NCBI GenBank assembly: GCA_949361645.1
Contig: OX442427.1
Coordinates: forward strand, 5,274,016 to 5,338,015
Direction of reading: 5' to 3'
Length of the DNA stretch: 64,000 bases
Source of the DNA: Spongilla lacustris
Taxonomy: Eukaryota > Porifera > Demospongiae > Spongillida > Spongillidae
The stretch's first letter is position 1; each line of letters begins with the position of its first letter. A program made the position numbers and the translations under genes. The notes under the pieces were generated by a model that saw only the letters and a program-made list of their open reading frames with translations, made no database searches and had not been told where the DNA came from. Positions 58,578 to 64,000 of the stretch are shown one piece after another.

Positions 58578-60063
58578 ATAATGATCCGTACTTCTTGCAG
58601 ATTGCTGGAATTATTCTGGATAACTATGCCAGAGGGAGGTGCAAACACATCTGGTTCAGTGTGTCACATGACCTAAAGATGGATGCTGAGAGGTGTGTGT
58701 GGGGGGTTGTGGGTGTGCAGATCCCTTTTCTAGTGACGTGCTCTATTTGGAACTAACAGAGACCTTAGTGACCTAGGCTGCTACATCAGGGTGATTGATG
58801 GCTGCCAACAACTTGATAAGGAAACAAAGTGGGTTGTGTTATAATTCATTATTCGTCCATTTTAAAGTACTGTATACGTTTGCACTGTACATGTACACGT
58901 GCATGCTTATTTACAGGAAGTGTTTTATGTGTACGTGATTACAGTGAGTAGAGGATCATAGCCACCGGGGAAGAAGTGTTGTCATGTGCAAGGGTTAATA
59001 TTGTGTACGCGATGTTATTAATATGGTGGTGATGTATTAGCGGATGGCAATATTAAGCAACAAGTGTTAAGTTTGAAGTGTGATGTAGATGCAGGAACGC
59101 TGACCAGGATGCCATGTACATGTATTGGTCATTGTATGTTTTAACATGTAAATGTTTATGTGATGTAAGCCCATTGGTGGTGCATGGTATACATGTACAT
59201 GCACAGGTACATGTGTACATGTCAGCATTTCGAAGTGTCCATTTTATCCGTGGCTCCATTGGGTATAGGGTGTTTGGGCTGTCATCAGACTTCAAGGAGG
59301 GCATCGTCTTCTCAACGTATGCAACTTTGGTCAGCTCTGTGCAGAGAGGTGAGGACCAAAAAGGGAGGGGGGGGGGGGGGGTAAGTAGGGGGACGTTTGA
59401 TGGAGGAGGTTTATATGAAGGCATAATTTTTTTGTGGTGGTTATATAGTGTTATTGTAGTTATGCTGGAAATTGCTAAACTGCATGATATTTATTTCAAT
59501 GAACAGCCCGTGTTACAATATGCACTGTATGTACAACCTTCAGACGTTCCATCAGACATACACCATGTAGTTTGACTAATTTCTGTTCTTGCTGCATGAG
59601 ACCTTTAGTTTTTTGAATGTACACTGTACATGTGCATGTATGTCATTCATCCTTAGTGTATGTACATGTACATGTACATAATATACATGTACATGTACAT
59701 GTTATACATATTATACACATGTACATGTATATAATATGTAGAACATAATATGTATTACGTGTACATTATGTTATACATGTATAACATAATATAAATGTAC
59801 ATGTACATGTATATGTACATAATATACATACATGTCATGTACATGTACTTGTATATGTACATATACTGGTGTATGTAGTACTGACTTACATGTGCATTAG
59901 GTGGACACAGCAAAAGTCGCCTGCAGCAGCTCATCGACTGGAGCGGAGGTTCTGACTTCAATGGCTGTCTGGTGTTTGATGAGTGCCACAAGGCAAAGCA
60001 TTTTGTGCCAGACAATGAGAACAGAAGCACAAAGATAGCACAGGCAGTTATCACTATTCAGAG
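55770..60063 (+). CDS. sbno: strawberry notch homologue (N-terminal and P-loop ATPase half)
   Basis: Nine plus-strand exons joined in consistent phase: 55770-56062, 56173-56266, 56366-56432, 57901-57941, 58002-58082, 58601-58692, 58760-58828, 59269-59348, 59901-60063 (326 codons so far). Strawberry notch proteins are nuclear SF2-helicase-like regulators in Notch and EGFR signalling. Diagnostic segments are [12 protein letters not shown], then [16 protein letters not shown] (Walker A, about residues 180-195), [43 protein letters not shown] and the DECH Walker B ([12 protein letters not shown]). The exon-8 acceptor (59268) was chosen because it restores phase and gives the expected spacing. The start at 55770 is the first ATG of the frame after a stop at 55707. 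The next expected exon (LP-ARVVY-SATG) and the whole helicase C-terminal half are missing. A Ty3/gypsy element starts two bases after a consensus acceptor at 60680-60681. Confidence 0.9.
56063..56130. repeat. (TG)n microsatellite at the exon-1 donor of strawberry notch
   Basis: The TG run begins immediately at the splice donor (AG|GTGTGTGCG), so the donor itself is part of the repeat. It fills most of the 110-base intron. Confidence 0.95.
56463..56572. repeat. (TG)n microsatellite in strawberry notch intron 3
   Basis: Two TG blocks separated by GCATGTGTGCATG. They join directly to the dispersed repeat at 56580. Confidence 0.95.
56580..57216 (+). mobile_element. dispersed repeat copy B in strawberry notch intron 3, with coding-like tail
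   Basis: Colinear with 41390-41945 (see there) but continues further. From 56914 a 100-codon frame is open, with [20 protein letters not shown], then [20 protein letters not shown] and LLDERFSN. The peptide does not match a family I recognise. It is probably a fragment of a retrotransposon or DNA-transposon protein. The TG microsatellite at its left edge occurs in both copies. Confidence 0.6.
57217..57890. other. remainder of strawberry notch intron 3
   Basis: Contains a short direct repeat of GCCACCAGCTGCCTCCAATG (57332 and 57374 regions) and no supported exon. Confidence 0.5.
58497..58574. repeat. (TG)n microsatellite in strawberry notch intron 5
   Basis: About 39 TG units lie 26 bases before the exon-6 acceptor (58600), so repeat-length changes could affect the branch-point region. 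Confidence 0.95.
59590..59880. repeat. cluster of ACATGT/GTACATGTAC palindromic words
   Basis: In strawberry notch intron 8 the sequence alternates ACATGTACATGT, ATAATATACAT and TTATACATGT so that most of about 250 bases is self-complementary. The same ACATGTACATG words are scattered across the window and again dense at 60175-60250. Confidence 0.8.
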
Positions 60064-60683
60064 GTACAGCATCAAGTGTGTATAGGGGTACAGGTATATA
60101 ATGTTGCTATCATATCGTGTGGTACGCTGTATTGATCAGATAGTATTGATCAAATGCAGTACTTTTGCATGTACAATGGACATACACATGTACATGAACA
60201 TTCAGTGCACATGTACATGACATGCATACACTGTACATGTACATGTTCGATGCACATACAATGACTGTCATACATGACATGCATTCACATACATGATACT
60301 GTATCACAAGTGCACCTTGATTTTCGGGTTGCATAGAACATATTTTATGGAGTAAGATCTAGCTGCAATTCATAAACCGTTTAAAAATCTGATCATGCAG
60401 TCACTGTGATATTGCAGTTGAAATGTAAGTACATTTTGCCTTTGTTTCAAGTGCACATTTACCATGTATGTATATCTTTTTTATTAAACTACTGTCAAAA
60501 TTGTCTGTAGAGGATACGTGTAGGTGGCAATTATATGTTGGGTGTGACTGAGTTCATTACTGCATTTAAATACATGTATATGTACCTACTGCATTCTGTT
60601 TTCATTTATTCTGTTCAGCATACAGTTGTGCATGTATAGAAGCGTCGTGTTAAGCTCTTATCATGTGCCTTGCACGTACAGGT

Positions 60684-60824
60684 TGTGTAAAATCCTTGGG
60701 AAGTTCGATGGCAGAAGATTGGTATTAACACAGCCACACAGAAACGTGCTCATACATACACGGGTTACACAATAATGAAATCAGTTAATCAATTATTATT
60801 TGATAATAATTGTTATACTCCACA
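60684..60824 (-). mobile_element. 3' long terminal repeat of the Ty3/gypsy element (141 bp)
   Basis: Read on the minus strand, a purine-rich tract (GAAGCGGAGGAG, 60825-60836) directly after the pol stop codon precedes TGTGGAGTATAAC, a typical LTR start. The unit ends ...GGATTTTACACA at 60684, giving TGTG...CACA borders. The left border is inferred from the ACA end, as the partner LTR lies outside the window. At the left edge the host sequence reads TTGCACGTACAGGT. Confidence 0.7.
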
Positions 60825-60838
60825 CTCCTCCGCTTCAT

Positions 60839-63800
60839 TCAAAAGCCAGGTTCTGCATATCGAGCCGGCTTCCAAATAACACGACCACTTCTTGTTTTCA
60901 CACTCTCTGCCTGGTGCTGTCCTGTTGATGCGATTGACTGAGCACCAGTTGGGAGCATAGTAGGTGGCGGAAGCTGGAGGTCACTTTCTGTGTGATGAGG
61001 AGGACGTTCAGGATTGGTCTCCCCCCCTTCCCTTGTAGATGGAGCCACCATGGTCCCCGTATCCCGATGAGGTCCATCATCTTGATCCACAGGCTGGGGT
61101 AACTGCGAGGTAGACTTCATTGTAGTTTCAACTCCTCCATCCCCAGCAGTATCCACACCATCCGCTGTTGAAATTATTGCCCTATCTCCATCTAGTTCAT
61201 TTTCTTCCACTTCACTTGTCCTGATTCCACAAGGATTGGACTTCATTTGATCCGAATGCCTTCTCCACCTTACTCCATGATCATTCAGTATTACATACAT
61301 TTTGGTGCCTGCTTTCTCCTCTACCACTGCGGGCTGCCAAGGCCCCCGCCCCTGTCTGTAATCCCGAACCAACACCTTTTCTCCTGGGTAGAATATATGC
61401 TCTGTAGCTGCCGATCTTGTCATCACCTGTCTCGTGGCTGCCTTCAGCACCGTGCCCCGTAAATCTGGTCTCAGCAGATGCAATCTACTCCTCAAGTCTC
61501 TTCCCACCATCAATGTTGCAGGGGTCACCTCTGTGGTAGCATGTTGAGCATTTCTGTAGTTCAACAGGAACTGGGCCACCCTGTGTTGCAGTGTTCTCCT
61601 CTCATGTTTGGAAACTTTCAGTGCTCTCTTCAGTGTCTGCACAAATCGCTCAGCGAGACCATTGGTTGCTGGATGATATGGACTGGATTTTACATGTTTT
61701 ATGTTGTCTGCCTTCACAAACATCTGGAACTCTTGTGCTACAAATTGGGGCCCATTATCTGTCACTAATTGCTGTGGAATGCCCCAACGTGCGAAAAGGG
61801 ACCGCAGTTCCTGTATAGTTGTGGATGCTGTAGTGTCCTGCATCATCACAACCTCTGGCCATTTTGAGTAAGCATCCACTGCCACCAGAAAAACTTGGCC
61901 TTCAACTGGACCTGCAAAATCCAAATTTACCCGCCGCCAAGGACCTTCAGGATATTCCCACGGGTGTACCAGAGTCAGTTTAGGGTCCTTTTGCATCAGT
62001 TGGCAGCCTGTGCACCCCTGAGTCACCAGCGTGATATCTTGGTCAATATTAGGCCACCATACATGTGAACGAGCCAAAGCCTTCATCTTTACTGTACCCT
62101 GGTGTCCACCATGTAATTCCGTCAACACCTTCTGTTGAAGCTCTGAGGGAACTATCACTCTTATCCCCCACATCAAGCATCCCTGTTCTACTGAGAGCTC
62201 CAGACGTCTATCAAAGTAGGGTTTCAATTCTTTTGTGATACCAGGTGGCCATCCAGACTGAACAAATACATGTACCAACACCTTTGACAACAGTGGGTCA
62301 TGATTTGTAGCCTGTCTCAAACGATCTGATGTAACTGGTAAAACGTCCACCTGTTTTAACATGAAAACTTCCGTGTCATCCATTCTCTTCAGCCTGTGCT
62401 CCACCTCCAATGGAAGCCTGGAGAGTGCATCAGCATTTGCATGTTGCAGTGTACTCCTATACTGGATGCTGTAAGAGTACTCTGACAAAAAGAGAGCCTG
62501 TCTCTGCAGTCTGGATGCTGCTGTAGCTGACATTGGTCTGCCTGGATTGAATAATGATGTGAGGGGCTTGTGGTCTGTAACCAAGGTAAATCTGCGGCCA
62601 TATAAGTACTGGTGGAAACGTTTAACCCCCCAGACCACGGCTAATGCTTCCTTGTCGATCTGTGAGTAATTGCGTTCAGCTGGGCTCAAGGTTCGGGATG
62701 CATAGGCAACTGGATGCTCCGCTCCATCCGCCAGAACATGAGAAAGTACTGCCCCCAGGCCGTACGGGCTTGCATCACATGACACTGTAACGGGGAAGTT
62801 TGGGTCAAAATGTGTAAGTATGATATCCGAAGCCATTAGCTGTTGAACTCCCTGAAATGCTGTCACGCATTCTGGAGTCCATGCCCATTTGATATTCTTT
62901 TGCAGTAGATGATGCAGAGGTGTCAGTTTGTGAGAGAGATTTGGCAGGAATCTATCAGTATGATAGTAGTTAACCATTCCCAAGAAGGCCCTTAGCTGAG
63001 TTACATTGCGTGGTTGTGGAGCTTCTAGGACAGCGTTCACCTTCTCAGGAACCTTATGTAGACCCTCTTTATCGATGCGGAATCCACAGTAGGTGACCTC
63101 TTTTTGGAAGAATGAGCATTTTTTCCTATTCACCGTGAGGTTGTACCTATTCAGTCTTTCCAGTACCCGGTCCAGCAACTGAAGGTGTTCTTCCTCAGAC
63201 GAGCCTGCTACTATTATATCGTCCAGAAGGCACTGAGTCTTAGGAATTCCTTCCAGTACTTACTCTATCGCCCGTTGCCAAATGGCAGGTGCATAGGCAA
63301 CGCCAAACGGCAAGCGGTTGAAGCGATATAATCCCCTGTGAGTGCTAATAGTGGCCAGTATCTTGGATTCTTCCTCAAGCTCCATCTGTAGATAAGCCAA
63401 ATGAAGATCAATCTTGCTGAATGTGTTGCTGCCATCCAGGTTGGCCAGTATATCTTCGATGCGAGGCAATGGATACTGATCCCCCTTCAAGTGTGGGTTA
63501 AGCGTGGACTTGAAGTCCCCACAGATGCAGACTGATCCATCAGCCTTTGGCACCACCACGATTGGAGTTGCCCACTCACTCCAGGATACTGGGATCAGAA
63601 CTCCTTCTTTAACCAGCTTCTCCAACTCCAACTCAACATTTTTCCTAAGGCTGTACGGAACTTGACGTGCTTTCAAGAATACTGGGGCCACACCTTCCTT
63701 TAGGTTGAGACGACCCCTGATGTTAGCCAACTTGCCAATAGCCTTCTGTTGAATGCTTGGATACTTTTTTAACAGGGCATCAATCCTATGCTGTTGACGT

Positions 63801-64000
63801 TTATCACTTGGGTCACTAACTGTTAACTGCTTAACATCGTGCCAATCAATCGGAACCTTACTAAGCCAGTTCCGACCCAGCAATGGTGGTCCTCTACCCT
63901 CCATAACCACCAAGGGTAAGCGGGTGCAAATTGCACCCTTTTTAACGTTTACCCTGATTTGTCCTTTGGGCTTCACTTTTTCTCCTGTATACGTTCTAAG
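60839..64000 (-). mobile_element. pol: Ty3/gypsy retrotransposon pol polyprotein (partial, one internal stop)
   Basis: The minus-strand frame is open from the window end to 60839, apart from one TAA at 63260-63262 (IWQRAIE*VLEGIPKTQ, where Gln is expected). In order: end of the protease region (LLGRNWLSKVPIDW); reverse transcriptase (WATPIVVVPKADGSVCICGD, NRLPFGVAYAPAIWQ, catalytic LLDDIIVAGSS); RNase H (VSCDASPYGLGAVLSH, YSQIDKEALAVVWGVKRFH, VTDHKPLTSLF); the H-H-C-C integrase zinc finger (HGGHQGTVKMKALARSHVWW, GCTGC); the DDE integrase core (VDAYSKWPEV, VTDNGPQFVAQEF, HPATNGLAERFVQTLKRAL); and a chromodomain-free tail rich in Asp/Thr. It replicates via RNA and inserts cDNA with its integrase. 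Gag, protease and the 5' LTR lie beyond 64000. The near-intact frame says that the insertion is young. Confidence 0.95.

Noticed and set aside
59221..59268. Extending strawberry notch exon 8 leftward to the CAG at 59224
   Set aside because: Phase does not match exon 7, and it would insert extra residues relative to the family. The TATAG acceptor at 59268 fits both.

Overview
This is animal nuclear DNA, most likely from a sponge or another early-branching metazoan. The recognisable genes have spliceosomal introns, many only 50-100 bases long. They belong to animal families: a CENP-V-like GFA-domain protein, strawberry notch, a CD225/dispanin membrane protein, an RNF113/CWC24 remnant and a TRIM-like B-box/filamin/NHL remnant. 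The sponge assignment is an inference from gene style and repeat style, not a proof. Two 200-base runs of N (9674-9873 and 29874-30073) are assembly gaps.

Gene layout from left to right. A small gene whose last exons encode an SH3 domain lies on + (5299-6106). A complete three-exon GFA-domain gene follows on + (7730-8931). Next come a divergent tandem array (10.57-12.35 kb) and a decayed TRIM-like pseudogene on - (12.36-13.56 kb). A ricin-B-type beta-trefoil gene with two domains, one per exon, lies on - (21036 down to 17584). From 21 to 33 kb there are almost only transposon relics, minisatellites and a 158-bp satellite, plus a nearly perfect 2.5-kb palindrome at 30489-32963. An RNF113-like remnant lies on - at 33.6-34.9 kb. 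A 4.36-kb DNA transposon with roughly 1-kb inverted ends and an exact 8-bp target duplication (35123-39484) carries a broken multi-exon RING/zinc-finger gene. A second composite element (44261-46601), with a 10-bp flanking duplication, holds a broken reverse transcriptase and a RecQ-helicase-like fragment. A dispanin-like proline-rich membrane protein gene lies on + (48900-52938), with a 3.4-kb intron full of minisatellites. A strawberry-notch gene lies on + (nine exons, 55770-60063). A Ty3/gypsy retrotransposon lies on - (60684 to the window end) and appears to sit at the very start of what should be the next strawberry-notch exon.

The genes do not form an operon or pathway. They are independent, mostly housekeeping-type loci embedded in very repeat-rich DNA. 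The repeats are dominated by short hAT-like elements with long G/C homopolymer tracts and 5- or 8-bp target duplications, Tc1/mariner-like fold-back elements with TA duplications, CA/TG microsatellites, and many 15-30-bp minisatellites that create long but meaningless open frames. The most notable structures are the two long-inverted-repeat elements (30.5-33.0 kb and 35.1-39.5 kb) and the retrotransposon/strawberry-notch junction.
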